DNA of 64,000 bases, taken from the NCBI GenBank assembly GCA_027596195.1, contig JADGJG010000023.1, positions 18,539 to 82,538 on the forward strand. Reading direction: 5' to 3'. Below the pieces are notes generated by a model. It searched no databases. It worked only from the letters and a program-made list of their open reading frames with translations, and was not told the DNA's origin. The position numbers were made by a program, and so were the translations under genes. This stretch comes from Podochytrium sp. JEL0797 (lineage: Eukaryota; Chytridiomycota; Chytridiomycetes; Chytridiales; Chytriomycetaceae). Of this stretch, positions 48,201 through 59,800 are shown piece by piece (positions within the stretch are counted from its first letter, which is position 1; each line of letters opens with the position of its first letter).

Positions 48201-50185
48201 TCGCGTGTCGTCGATCCCGGGACTCTCGTCGAACGCGTACCGAGAATGATGGTGTCCTCCCGCGTGTTGTTGTTGTTGCTGTTGCTGGCTGTTGGATTTG
48301 AACTGAAACACGAGGTCCACGTTCTCTTCGACGGCCAAAAAGAGGTCCACGGGGCCGTCGGAAAGGTTGCGCACGTTGATTTTTTGCTTGTAGAGTGTGC
48401 CCGTGTAACAGTCGCCGAAATCAACGATCGAGTTTTCGACGCGCAAGAGTTCTTCGGTGGGTTGCGCTTTCACGTCGGCTGTAACGAGGGCTTGCACCGT
48501 GTTGCCCGCACTGTCGTTGCTGTTTTCGAGTTGTAGGTCGTAGTTGAATTCGCCGGGTTCGGTGGGTTTGAAGGTGACTCGAATGCGTCGTTGCGAATAG
48601 GAAGGGATGGGACGCGTAAAATCGAGGGGTTCGGCAGTGTCGTAGTCGCTGAATGTGAGCCAGTTGTTGTTTTGCCGATTCGAGAGATCAATGGTGTTGA
48701 GGACCCAGTACAAATCGATTTCGGACCTAAGTTGAAGTACGAGTCAATTCTCTGTTCGTGAATCAAAGATTGAGAGTTTGGTTACTTGTTCCAGATGGAA
48801 AAGTCCTTGAAGTACGTGCTTCCCACAAGACATCCGTCGAAGCTGATTCCAGTCTCCCCAATATCAGTCCACAAGACGGAGCGACACACACGCGAGCGGA
48901 ATTTGACCGTGACCTGTTGCGAAAGAGGCCAATAGATTCGTCAATACCACCACATTTCGAATTCGACTACAAAGAATCAAACCTGATAATCAGGTGAACC
49001 TGAATCTCTCGTCGACACACCCTGATGCACCAACGCCGTACTCCCCTCATCCGAAGTAATCGAAGAAGACATAATGGACGCGTTAGTAGCAGTGCTCCCC
49101 CCTCCAGCCGGCAACATCAAAGGCGGCAGCGACAGATTCTGAAGCGAGGCCATATTCTCGTCTTGGGTGGGTTTGATGAAGGCGAAAAAGAAAATGAGGC
49201 CGTTGATTTCGCAAAAGTCGTGCAGCTCTTCGCCGCCAGTCTCGAAATTCTGATGGCTGGGAACCGAGTCGGGGCTTTGGAGCGAATGGATGGTGGAGCG
49301 CTCGTCCATGGAGGACGGGCCCCGCGAGGTGTCTGGCGAGGCAGAGCGGACAATGATGTTCTGGTCGTCGGGCAGGAATGCAAGCACGACGGGAAGGGTC
49401 TGCCCAGGCTCGAGATCGACCTGATCGATATAGTTGACGTAGTTGAAGAGCTGGTTGAATTGGTGGTCGTGGTTTTGTTTTTGATCGAGCTTTTGCAGTG
49501 TTTGCGGCAGGGTCAAGTCGACGGTGGGCGAGTTTGCGCCCGTGGAGGGCTCTGAGAGACGCTGGTGGGCGGACTGCAGCTGCTGGGTCAGCTTGAAGGG
49601 GGTGGGAGTGTCGAGCAGCGGATCGAAGGTGGATGCGGAAGCGGCGGGATCGTCGTCCTGGAAGTCGTCGCGCGGCGGCGGCTGCAGCGATTGCGAAAAG
49701 GCGGCGGCGGGTGGCAGCGGCGACGGCGCCTCGAGAGAAGCGCTTCTCGGCGACGCGTCGATGCCCACTGTCTGGCCAGGGAAAGCCGCTGCCAGGCTAG
49801 ACATGGCACCCGCCTGGCTAGACCCACCCATCACACCACCACTACTACTGCTACTACTTAGTGGCGCACCAAGGTTCTCGTTCGTCAGCTGGAAGGCAAG
49901 CTGCTGGCCCAGCGTCGACTTAAGGCGGACAGACACGCGGTGCGTCCGGCTCGGGTTGCGCAGATGCAGCCAGCGCAGCGCGTGCAGTCCGTTGAGATAC
50001 ACGTTGTCGACTGTGATGGCCGCTGGCGGCAGCGTCGTATCCACCGTAAGAGGCGCCATCCCAGGTGGGTTAGCAGGCAGCACAATGCCAGACAGAAGGC
50101 CCCGCCCTGTGCCAGCAATGCCGCCCTCTGCTGCCCCGCCACCCTCCGCAGGGAGGATGCAGATCACTTCTGATGGTGGGTCCAT
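39257..50185 (-). CDS. Giant ASH/HYDIN-like multidomain protein
   Basis: Twelve exons: 48983..50185, 48786..48913, 47480..48726, 46312..47417, 46106..46249, 44999..46048, 41453..44931, 40090..41395, 39926..40030, 39729..39854, 39543..39667, 39257..39479; about 3413 residues, all phases consistent. Many Ig-like repeats with the V/L-DFG-x-C/V signature (IVDFGDCYTG, ELNFGDTDVGTLKSL, NFMDFGSVVL, ELDFGPCFVGEFSANIQHIV, QLDFGPCYVN, IDLGRVGHL) mark it as an ASH/MSP-type array, as in HYDIN and other axonemal or centrosomal proteins. Low-complexity linkers separate the first third. The C-terminal about 190 residues are helical without DFG repeats (EKYWVVLKLSFGHLTQFQ, GSRHSYIVLEGQIIRLLREI, AAELYFRYMHIVEDLIYFG). 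No signal peptide or membrane segment. A flagellar or basal-body role is inferred; I cannot name the exact family. Confidence 0.82.
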
Positions 50186-50384
50186 TCGAACCAAGTTCAA
50201 GTTTTTTTTTGGCTTGTTTTCTAGTTCGAGGACTGATTCATGCGGCCTTCAAAGAGCGCATCCCTGCGCATCCAATACCCGTCATGTTGCAATACCTTCT
50301 GAACAAACATGAAAAAAGCAAACCCACTTTTGCTTTTGGTGATGTATTTTTTTTTTTTTTTGGCGCGAATTCAACAAACTCGAC
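50186..50384. promoter_or_regulatory. Divergent promoter region, 199 bp
   Basis: Lies between the starts of the giant ASH gene (minus) and NOM1/SGD1 (plus). It contains a long T run (about 50347-50361) shortly before the NOM1 start. No other gene is seen. Confidence 0.5.
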
Positions 50385-53300
50385 ATGGCAAACAACGCAG
50401 GCAAACGGCCCGCAGGAAAGAAAGACACTACCACGCGGCTTCCCGCCGAGATGGAATCAATGCTGGCAGAGCACACCTCCTCTGTGACAGGCGATGTTCG
50501 ACTGACTCGTGAGTTGCATTCTCCCCTCGCAATGATCACGGCTCAACGATCCGCAAACTAGACAAGCAGCAGAAGGAGCTCGACAAGCGATTCAAATACA
50601 GCTACAACAAGAAGAAGGTGTTTGGCCGCAAGGAGGAGCGTAAGCAGAAGCGACTCGAGAAGAAGCAAGTGCGTGGAAAGGTGTTGGAGGCGAGAACGCA
50701 GGCCAACAAGGACAAGGCGGCTGGAAAGGTAACAGTTGCATGAACTCTTTCTTTTGCATGCGAGATTCCTTGGAGGGTTTCGCGCGCGTTTTTGAATCCG
50801 CCGGGGCTGATTCCTTCCACTTTCATAGAAAGTCACACCTCCCACAAACGCCAAGAAATCCACCGAAGCAGCCACCAAAACTGCCACCAAACCCGACACA
50901 ACCTCGAAATCCTCCTCCTCGAAAAAACCCGTTTCCTCCACCGTCCAAGACGACGCTGCCACCACACGCAGGAAGCTCGAAAAGATTCAGCAAAAGAACC
51001 CCGTCCTCTTCAAGATGTTGCAGAGCACGAGTGTGGGTGTCGAATCTGGAATGGGTGGAGCGTATGGCGCTGGTGGTGGAATTGGAGCTTGGAGTGCTGA
51101 TGGAACGACCCCGTATGACCGCGATGATGAGGAGATTGCGTATTATTCGAAGAAGCTGGGCAGGACCAAGATGTACAAGAATAGTTTGAAGAAGGATGGG
51201 TTGGATGGTAAAAATTCGCAGTGTTCCCGTCGTGTTTCTATTTTTCATTAACGCGTTTCCACTTTTCCAGATTTGTTTGAGAGTTTGGACACCAAGAAGG
51301 CTGCCGCGAGTACTTCTGCAGATGACAAGGAGGAACCCGTGAAGGAAATCTCGGACCTCAAAGCATTGCAGCAGCGTCCTTCGAAAATGCAACTTGCAGC
51401 CGCAAAAGAGAAGGAGGAGGCCGAGAAGGCCAAGGCGAAGGCCACCAAAGCCAAAAAGGACTCGGCCGTCGCAAAGAAGGAAGTCGTTGCCCCCTCCGCT
51501 GCTGCCAAAAAGAAGCCCAGCAAGAAGCAGCCCCAACCGGAATCTTCGGACGAAGAGGAGGAGGAGAGTGATGAGGATGGAATGGATTTGGATCTTGCCG
51601 GAGGTGACAGCGAGGAGGACGACTTTGGTTTGGGCGCTGAGGGCGACGAGAGTGAGGGAGATTCGGAGGATGATTTTGATTTCGGGAGTGAAGCGGAGGT
51701 CAGCGATATCGAGATGAACGAAGGGTCCGAGGATGGTGAAGACAGCGAGGAGGACGGCGAGGAAATGGAGAGCGATGACGACGAGGAGGAGGCGGACGTT
51801 CCAGCGCCGAAGGCTTCCAAAGCCAAGAAATCTGCACAGCAACCGGAACCTGCTGCAAAGCAAGAATCGTCTGCTCCCGCCGGAAAGTACATTCCACCGA
51901 GACTCCGCGCCAAGGTCGAAAACCAATCCGAAAAGTACATGCGCTTGAAGCGCCAAGTGCAGGGTCTTTTGAACAAGCTCAGTGACACCAACATTGAGAG
52001 TATCGTTACTGGTCTTGAGGAGTGTTACAGAGGCAACAGCCGTCACGGTAAGGACGCGTCGGTTTTCTTTTGCAGCCAAAACCTAAATTGTTTCGTTGCA
52101 CACAGATGTCACCGAAATCATCACGGAAACCACCATCGGCTTCATTTCAAACCACGCAAACTTGCTCGACGCGTTCGTCATGACCTACGCCGCCCTCTTA
52201 TCCTGCATCTTCAACGTGATTGGAATCGAATTCGGAGCCCACCTCACGCAAACCACTGTCGAACTCTACATCAAATCCATGGAAGAAACAGCCAACCTCC
52301 CGACCTCCCTCCCCGATGAAGACGACGAAAAAGTCACGGACCACCCTTCCAAACGCGCTACCAACTTGGTGACCCTCCTCTCGCACCTGTACAACTTCAA
52401 TATTGTGGGTGCGCCGCTCATTTACGATCTCGTGAGAGCGTGTTTGGACAGAATGTTGCCGCTTGATGTGGAGATTATTTTGAAGTTGTTGCGAGTCTGT
52501 GGTGCTCAAATGAGAAGCGACGATCCGAGCGCGTTGAAGGAGATTGTAGAGCTTGTGCACGAGAAGAGTGTCAAGAAGGTGGATCCTGCGTTCAATACGT
52601 GAGTCCAAACTTGTTTTTTTGTGCTTGCAAAAACCACTCACACTTTTTTGTTTTTTCAGCCCTCGCGTCAAGTTCATGATTGAAACCATCATGGACCTCA
52701 AAAATAACAAACACAAGGCATCCAAGAAGGGAACCGCGTCCGGTGCCTCTGGAGCTGCCACAGGCATCCAGCAAGACAAACTCTCCAAATTCATCAACGG
52801 GTTCTTGAAACGTCGCGGCACCCCCGATCGCGAGCCGCTTCGAGTCAATTTGGACGACATCAAGAACGTTGTGACGAAGGGGAAGTGGTGGTTGGTGGGA
52901 GCTGCTTGGGCTGGACACCAGGAAGACGGGAGCACTGTGTTGCGTGTTGACCCGGATGTGGAGCAGGATGTGGATGGGGTTGGGGCGGATTTGTTGAGGC
53001 TGGCCAAGTCGCAGAGGATGACGACGGATATTAGACGGAGTGTGTTTGTTGCTTTGATGAGTGCGGAGGTGAGTCTCGAGTTTTTTTTTTTGTGTTGCGA
53101 TTCGATTTCAATTGGGTTTCAAGAACTAAACTACTCTGCTTGTCGCTCGCTTGCAGGACTTTGTCGACGCGTACGAAAAACTCACCCGCCTTGGTCTCAA
53201 GCAAAAGCAAGAGCGGGAAATTGTTCGCGTCCTCCTCCACTGCTGCACCAACGAAAAGACCTACAACCCCTACTACTACCTCGTTGCCACCAAATTCTGC

Positions 53301-53861
53301 AGCGCCTCGCACGGCTTCAAAATCACGTTCCAGTACGCCCTCTGGGACGCTGTGCGTGAATTCGAATCGGGCCATTCGGAAGACTCGGACAACGAGGACG
53401 ACGAAGAGGACGGCACGAGCAGCAAAACGCTCCGAAAAATTAGCCACTTGGCCAAGTTCTACAGCGCTTTGGTGGCTGGTGGGTTCCTGGGCCTTACTAT
53501 CATGAAGAGCTTGGACTTTGCGACCATGAGCACGTACCCCGCGTTGTACTGTCAGTTGTTCTTTAGTCACTTGCTGATTAGTACGCCACCGCCTTCGGCC
53601 AACGCGCAGAGTGGTGAAGAGCACGTCAGAAAGATCTTCGAGAAGTTGAAGGCCATCAAGGAGAGTATGGATGTTTGTGAAGGGATTGAGTTCTTTTTGG
53701 ATCAATATGTCATGCCGAGAGGCAAGGAGGGTAAGCCACGGATGGGAGTGAGCGTGGATTCGTTGGGGATTACGATGGGTGGTGGGGAGAGTTTGGAGGA
53801 CTTGTTGAAACGGAGGGTCAAGATGGTTCGCGAGATTTTGGTCAACGACGAAGAGTATTAA
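50385..53861 (+). CDS. NOM1: NOM1/SGD1, nucleolar MIF4G-MA3 protein
   Basis: Exons 50385..50508, 50562..50728, 50829..51207, 51271..52047, 52106..52598, 52660..53068, 53157..53861; 1017 residues. A basic N-terminus (FKYSYNKKKVFGRKEERKQK) and DDEEIAYYSKKLGRTK are followed by an acidic nucleolar-type stretch. The MIF4G domain opens with GKYIPPRLRAKVENQSEKYM, LKRQVQGLLNKLSDTNIESI and LSHLYNFNIVGAPLIYDL, and the MA3 domain has DIRRSVFVALMSAEDFVDAY, LGLKQKQEREIVRVLLHCC and YNPYYYLVATKFC. Yeast Sgd1 and human NOM1 are needed for 18S rRNA maturation and bind the DEAD-box helicase eIF4A3/Fal1. The gene ends 33 bp from the convergent gene. Confidence 0.96.
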
Positions 53862-53894
53862 AGCATCGTTTTATTGGGTCTAAATATCTGGAGT

Positions 53895-54530
53895 TCAAAA
53901 CACCTCCGAGTGGATCTTGGTGCCAGTCGCGGCGACACGTTCAACAGGGACAGGGGGTTGTTCCCTCGACGGACGCACACTGCCCCTTTCACCGGGTGGA
54001 CTGCCACTCCTGAATCCTGGAGGAAGACCTGTCCTCGCAGGCATTTCTGCGCCACGGTCCGAGCGGGATTCCACCGGCTCCTCTTCCTTGCGTTCCGGGG
54101 CCACAAACGCGGGATCCCACACGGCGCGGATCTCCTCAATCTCGCGCAACAGCTTCCGCTCCTTGATGGCAGCAGTCTTTGAGAAATCGTCGGCATCTTG
54201 CCGCAGCGAGCGTAGATCAAACATGAGCGAGCCGCATAGAATCCATAGGAGGAGGTCTCTGAAGGTGCGCTTGAAGCGGCCAAATGGGTCAAAGTCGCCA
54301 TCGCGGATTCGCTTCATGAATTTGGCGAGGCCTTCGGGTTGGGGCTTGTCGTCGGGTTGTTGGGTGGTTGGCGGTGCGGAGGGGGTTGCGGTTGAGAAGC
54401 GGAGTGTGCCGGAGGGGATCGAGGCCCTTGGGATCGCATGCATACGCATCATCATCATTGGGACGGTTATGGCAGTGCGTTGGGTGGGCATGATCAATGC
54501 GGCAGTGCGGGGCAGTCGCGAGAGCACCAT
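53895..54530 (-). CDS. Predicted mitochondrial single-pass membrane protein, orphan
   Basis: Single exon, 211 residues, not recognised. The N-terminus is Arg/Met/Thr/Ser rich without early acidic residues (MVLSRLPRTAALIMPTQRTA), like a mitochondrial presequence. A block GLAKFMKRIRDGDFDPFGRF leads into a hydrophobic helix (LLLWILCGSLMF) and then a charged helix (LRQDADDFSKTAAIKERKLL). The tail is Pro/Arg/Glu rich and probably disordered. ATG 54530 is chosen over a far longer upstream extension because the presequence begins there and a divergent gene starts 57 bp away. Confidence 0.65.
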   Translation of the reverse strand: MVLSRLPRTAALIMPTQRTAITVPMMMMRMHAIPRASIPSGTLRFSTATPSAPPTTQQPDDKPQPEGLAKFMKRIRDGDFDPFGRFKRTFRDLLLWILCGSLMFDLRSLRQDADDFSKTAAIKERKLLREIEEIRAVWDPAFVAPERKEEEPVESRSDRGAEMPARTGLPPGFRSGSPPGERGSVRPSREQPPVPVERVAATGTKIHSEVF

Positions 54531-54587
54531 TTTCGCCTTTTTGTTTTTGCACCACGAAGTTCTCACGAAATCCAACCTCACACCGAA
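54531..54587. promoter_or_regulatory. Shared divergent promoter spacer, 57 bp
   Basis: 57 bp with T-rich start between two small membrane-protein genes of similar layout. Co-regulation is likely. Confidence 0.5.
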
Positions 54588-54902
54588 ATGAGCCAGCACC
54601 ACCCCGCCGCAAACACCTTCACATACAAATTCTCCAAGCCGCTCGTGGCACTTGTCCTGTACGCGAGTCTGAGCACGGTCGTGCTGCACTACGTGTACAC
54701 ACGCCTGGACTATGAGGAGCAGCGCATCGCGGCGCGGCGGAAGATTGGTGCCCTGCAGACCGAGTTGGATCATTGGCGGAAGATCAAGGAGGATGCCGAG
54801 GCTGCGGGGAGATTCCCGCCGCAAAAGATGACTCCGCTGGGAGGTGTGAGTGCGAATGCTGCGCAGGTTTCTTTTGTGGGGCGCTGGCTGGGATATCAGT
54901 AA
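54588..54902 (+). CDS. Small membrane/coiled-coil protein, orphan
   Basis: Single exon, 104 residues, not recognised. Starts MSQHHPAANTFTYKFSKPLV. A hydrophobic helix (LVALVLYASLSTVVLHYVY) at about 19-37 is followed by a charged helix with heptad-like spacing (YEEQRIAARRKIGALQTELD). It ends SFVGRWLGYQ. Size and helix-then-coiled-coil layout recall small mitochondrial inner-membrane organisers or assembly factors, but no family can be assigned. Divergent from the predicted mitochondrial protein at 53895. Confidence 0.65.
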   Translation: MSQHHPAANTFTYKFSKPLVALVLYASLSTVVLHYVYTRLDYEEQRIAARRKIGALQTELDHWRKIKEDAEAAGRFPPQKMTPLGGVSANAAQVSFVGRWLGYQ

Positions 54903-54991
54903 CTTCAATATTGTGTGTAGTATAATAAATCGTTGTGTTGTTTCGTTCATATCGACTTTTAACTCGAAAAACCTCTTCAAAATCCAATCGT

Positions 54992-55789
54992 ATGCTTTCG
55001 CAGCTTGGATTGACCGCGCCTCATCTCGCCCTTCTGTTGGCACCTGTTCCAGCAGACTCGCCGCTCAAGTCTGTGGCGCTCTTGACCCTAACGAAATGCG
55101 TCCCGATCGCTGTTCTCGCGAAAGGTGAAAGATCCCACTTCGCCCCATTCCAATCAAAACAAACCCTTCGTTGCTTCCTCAGAAACCTACCCAAAGAACA
55201 AGACTGTGGCGATCGGTCTCGGTCTCTCCATGATGGGTGACTTGTTCCTCGGCCTGAGGTTTGATGTTGAGATCAATTTGGATCAAGTGGCGTTGATACT
55301 CACCCAGATCTCTCTCTCCTCAGCCACGAGCACTACTTTATGCACGGCCTTGGCTCGTTCCTTCTCGCTCACATTGCGTACATCAAAGCCACCCAGGAAA
55401 ACAAACCACCCTTGGCCCCCCTTGCACTCGCCGGATTCGGATCTCTCGCCGCCGGAATTTTGCACCAAGTCTTGCTCCCCTCTGTGCCGCGTGACCTCAA
55501 AATCCCTGTCGTAATTTACGGGAGTGTGTTGGCCGGAATGGCGTGGCGCGCGACGGCGCGTTTCTTGCAAACGCGTCAAGCTGTGGGCACGCCAAAGAAG
55601 GGAAAGGCCACCGCGGCTGCTTTGGATGCTTATACGCGTGCCAAGTGGGGTCTTGGAGGTGCGATTTGCTTCATGTTGTCGGATTTCATTTTGGGGTATG
55701 ACAAGTTTGTGTCGCCGGTTGGATTTGCTTCTGTCTGGATTATGGTCACGTATTATGCGGCTCAGATTGCGATTGCAAAGAGCGTTTAA
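54992..55789 (+). CDS. TMEM86-like: TMEM86/YhhN-family lysoplasmalogenase-like membrane protein
   Basis: Exons 54992..55124, 55183..55258, 55324..55789; 224 residues. Several hydrophobic helices with the YhhN family blocks: IGLGLSMMGDLFLGL, then SHEHYFMHGLGSFLLAHIAY, PVVIYGSVLAGMAWRATARF and GGAICFMLSDFILGYDKF near the end, where paired Asp residues (MMGDLFL, MLSDFIL) are the proposed catalytic residues. TMEM86B hydrolyses the vinyl-ether bond of lysoplasmalogens. The fungal substrate is unknown. Ends WIMVTYYAAQIAIAKSV. Confidence 0.88.
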
Positions 55790-55889
55790 ATATTTCCAGT
55801 TAAAAAAATCCCGCCTTCTCCTTCCTCACCCAAACGGCTCTTTGTGCATCGGGTCTTGCAGGTGCCCAATGTCGATCCGGCCTGACTTG

Positions 55890-56265
55890 CATGATCATCC
55901 TTGCATCTTTTCTGCAAATTCCGTAAACGAAGGGGCGTCATCCACCCGTTCCGCTTGGTCGTGATATAACGATTCCAAGTCGTACAGCGAAATCTTACCA
56001 TCGTCTTGGTCCATAATCCTGAACCTGTGGGGAAAAATATCAGTTGGTTGGTGGGTCTTGTTCTCTCGACTCAGCACCAGCCAGACAAAGTCAAGGAAGC
56101 TTCATTGGAGCCTCCCCGTCAATCAAGGCCTCCCATAACCCTTGGCCACAATTTCCATGACTGACGGAGTCAAGGCACCCCCCTCATAATAGTCAAAATC
56201 TTCGGCCTCAAGCAGCATGTCCCTGTCAAGGTCCACCGCGAGAAACTTTGGCAGGTGATAAGGAG
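55890..56265 (-). pseudogene. Relic of a PP2A B''-type (PPP2R3) regulatory subunit gene, piece 1
   Basis: Reading the minus strand from about 56265: PKFLAVDLDRDMLLEAEDFDYYE..ALTPSV, then in-frame stops, then FLDFVWLVLSREN in the continuing frame, an intron-like acceptor, FRIMDQDDGKISLYDLESLY, and a stop after DAPSFTEFAEKMQG. The DFVW and MDxDDGxxSxYELExxY blocks are diagnostic for the EF-hand core of PP2A B'' subunits. TGA codons at the GYGRP and RLQ positions and the loss of everything downstream make it non-functional. No start region is present. Confidence 0.75.
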
Positions 56266-56429
56266 AGGGAAGGCCAGACAGTGCGTTTTTGGAATTTTTT
56301 CCTCTCGCTTAGTTTAATTTTTAAGGGGTTGTAACTTTTCCACCCGAACATTTATCTGGGTCCTTCCTCAACTTACTTCACTCACACGCAACCTGGAATA
56401 AACCCATTCCCTCGTCTCCCACAGCGCCA

Positions 56430-56740
56430 TCCTCATTTCCACTTGTCATGGAGGTGTACTCCCTTTCTGCAAAGGCGTCCCACCCTTCCAACATGGCCCA
56501 CCCCCTTCACCTTCCTCAACCCAAACAGCATCATTTTGCGAAAAAGGTACATTAGGTGATTCAAATGCCCAATATCGAACACCCAGTTAAAAAACAGTTC
56601 TGCGTTTTTGGGGATATGGATCAGATCTGACAGAGCAATGAAAGTTTCATTTGCTGGCTTCACAATATCAAGCCTATTTAGATTGTAAGTCAATCCTTGC
56701 ATGTGACTTCGGTGAATGTCGGGGCATCTTCCATTTGTTC
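56430..56740 (-). pseudogene. Relic of a PP2A B''-type gene, piece 2
   Basis: Reading the minus strand from about 56735: DEQMEDAPTFTEVTCKD then stop and frameshift, followed by RLDIVKPANETFIALSDLI and KNAELFFNWVFDI. This is the segment that follows the EF-hand core in B'' subunits (DMxxPxxxxxITLxDL, FFxxxFNL). It overlaps piece 1 by the DAP(S/T)FTE block but lies upstream of it in the direction of reading, so the two pieces come from two separate copies, one missing its front and one its back. The broken frame rules out a product. Confidence 0.72.
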
Positions 56741-56885
56741 GTCCTAGTCTTATATTTGAAGAAGTGGGGAAAAAATCAGGCAGGAAAACAAACCCAAAAA
56801 AATAATACCAGTATCCGTAAGGACATGAAAAAAAATCTCGCTTTTATAAAACATCTGCAACGCAGCACAAACAAAAAAAAAAGAA

Positions 56886-59800
56886 TCACTTCTTCATTAA
56901 AGGCATACTCCCCACTCCCACCCCCCTCGCATACGCTTCCGCCCGTACAGGCGCGACAATCCCATCCTGCTTGGCTCCCAACCCGGACCCTTCCTTCCAT
57001 CCCATCGCTTTCAACATCTTGTTGCCGATATTGTCTTCGCCGATCCCGGTTTCCGTTGTGGGTGGGGCCGGGGCACTGGTTTCGAAAGTCGAGTTTTAGC
57101 ATTCACGCAGGAGAGTGGGGGGAAATTTTTTGTGGTTGTTACCTCGGAAACGCACGTTCGGGTCCACAACCTTGCGCAGGAGCATACCCACCCGCCGCCA
57201 ACCGCTGCTGCTTCGTTGAGGTCGGTGGCGGCGGATACGGCACGTATCGACTGTCTTGAGGAATGCGGGACGGTTGGCCGTACATTTTTCGACGTTCGGC
57301 GGCGCGGTTGCGGTATTGCGTGTTGGAGGAGGATGCGGAGGAACGGCGGTGGTGTGCTGCTGCTGCGGCGGCGGCTATTTGCTCTTGTAGAGACGCGCGG
57401 AGGTCGGCGATTTGGATTTCGCGGAAGGCTTGGAGGTTCGTCTGAGGCCCAGTGCGTGGTTGAGTGTCATAAATTCGGGGCGCGATATGGAGAGTTGGGG
57501 GGGTTCACAGCGTCAAATACCTTATGAAGCCCCGACTTGGCTTGATGTTTTGACAGCTCCTGCTGTCCCTTGAACTGACGCTCGCACAACAAACACGCCA
57601 TGAGGTTCAAGTCGCATTTATCGCGATTGATTTCCTCGACGCTCGGAAGACGCTGTTTAGGAACGAAAAAAACGACAAGTCAGATAGTGTCCCTCGTTGA
57701 CAATTCTCATCAAAAATGGCGCGCACCTGCAACAATGCTTCATCCGAAAGATCAATGGGTTCCACAGGAGGCTCGGGTTCCGTGGGTGTCACTTCCTCGG
57801 GATCTTCGGGGCCATATTCGGGGAAAGATTCCGTGGAAATGCTTTGACTCGAATTCCTGGAGACAAAAACACAATCAGCTTATAGAGACGAAAAAATAAA
57901 GTTTGCACTCACACGTACATATTCTGCATCTCGTCTGGGAATGTGCCTTGGAGATCCCCCAACGAGCGTGAAAATTTAGGGACAAAAAAAAGATGTTACC
58001 AACAAACAAAATCACCTTGTCCATGCCCTCCTTCCATCTCTTGTCGACGGCGTTCAAACCCTCCTCCTAACCCCACCCTCGCATCCTCCATATCCCGTCC
58101 ATGCCCTTCGAATCCTCCTCCCAACCCCACCCTCGCACCCTCCCCCTCCTGTCCGCGCCCTTCAAACCCTCCACCTAACCCCACCCTCTCACCTTCCGTC
58201 TCTTCAAAATCCTTCCACCCCTGCCCTCCACCACTCACCCCCTCCACCTCCCTCTCCCCCGAACCCACAACACCCATACCAACCGCCTCCACTTCCACCT
58301 CCCTCCCAGCAACCACCACCTCCTCAACATTCACCGCCTCCACCTCCTCCATAAACGCCGCCAACTCATCCTCAATCGACCCAAACCCAGCATCTGCAGC
58401 CGCAGCCGCATTAGCAGCTTCAACCTCCAACTCCCCCATAAAACTCGGCCAAACACTCGCCCACGCCTCGGGATCACGATACCGCCACAACAAAACCGCA
58501 CCCCCTTCCCCCCTCTCAAAACTCGTGACCCACTCGGACCGTTCGTATACCTGCACAAACGCCGTCGGCCGCGCATAAGCAATCTCAATGGCGCGGTTAT
58601 CGATCGTGAGTGGGGTTGTGGTGGTAGTGGAGAGGAAGGTCGCAGCGTCCATCGTGTTGGGGAATTGTATGAATCCGAAACTGAGGGATTGGTGTGTGTG
58701 GCGGTCTTTGATGAGACGGATTTGGGTGATTGTTGGCCAGAGGGGGAGGAGGGTGTTGAGGAACTACAGGGCGGGTGTGTGTTCAAATTAGCGATGTGGA
58801 GAGAGGGGGGTGCAGTCGTACAGTTTCTTCGGTGGTGAGAATGTCGAGGCCGAGGGCAATCAGGAGGTTCGAGGGAGTTGTTCCGACGTCTTCTCGGCCG
58901 TCGTTGAGGTCCATGGAGACGGCGCCAAGGGACGTTGCGGCGTCTAAACGAAAGGCGGGGATGGGTTTTACATAACAAGAAGAAAGGGGGATTCAAACGC
59001 ACCTTCGCGAGAGACCTTGCATTGGAAACAGATGGCGCGTTTGCGAAAGTTGGACACACCGCACTTGGGGACAACCGAAACCATAAGCCATAAGACGAAT
59101 TAAAATTCATAAGGGGGAAGGGGCAATACTTACACTGATGCAGACCCAATCCACTTCCGTCACAACATTCGCCTTTGAATACTCGAGCCGCACCCGCGAT
59201 CCGCACAGCATCAGGTTCTGGGCACGCGTTTCCATAAACTGGCGGGCATGTTCGGTGCTGATGAATTTGACAAAGGCGAAGCCCTTTGCCAGACCTGGAG
59301 TTGTTCTTTTATATTAGGGACATCGGGCGCGTGTGCGTGGGATTGAAGGCGGTTGTTGTGTGTGTGTGGGACACATTGATGGTTTTTTGTGTGTTTGTGT
59401 AGGTACCAGAAAGCCTGTCCATGACGACACGCACTGATTCGATGCAGGCGCCGTTTGCCTCGAGGTCTGCAGCGGCCTGGAGAAGGAGTGAGTAGGTTGC
59501 TAGCGAGGAATCGTATCAACTCACACTCAGATCCGTGGCTCTAGGCGGAAGGCCCTGGATGACAATGTTCTGCTGGGGCAGCGTGGATGTGTTTGATGAT
59601 GACGAGGATGCGAGCGAGAGGTTCGAGTGCGAGTGGCCAAGGTTGTGGTTGTGGTGGTTGTAGTTGTCGTGGGCATCGCTGCGTTCGCGCGACACGGATC
59701 TGTTCCTGCCGCGCAGACGGGGTCTTCTGTCGGCGTCTCTGTCTCTGTCTGACTCTCTCTCATAGTCCCTGTCTCTCTCGTAGTCCCTGTCTCGCTCATA

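Noticed and set aside
55895..56077. A small functional EF-hand protein
   Set aside because: The frame begins in an intron-like stretch and the upstream homologous segment has two in-frame stops; better explained as a PP2A B'' relic.
57600..57625. tRNA-like B box (GGTTCAAGTCGC)
   Set aside because: It lies in a coding exon of the RBM5/10-like gene and has no A box or cloverleaf around it. No tRNA or rRNA gene was found in the window.
58331..59206. 291-codon minus-strand frame, and the overlapping plus-strand frames at 57943-58578
   Set aside because: Shadows of the RBM5/10-like exons; they cross its introns and lack any motif.
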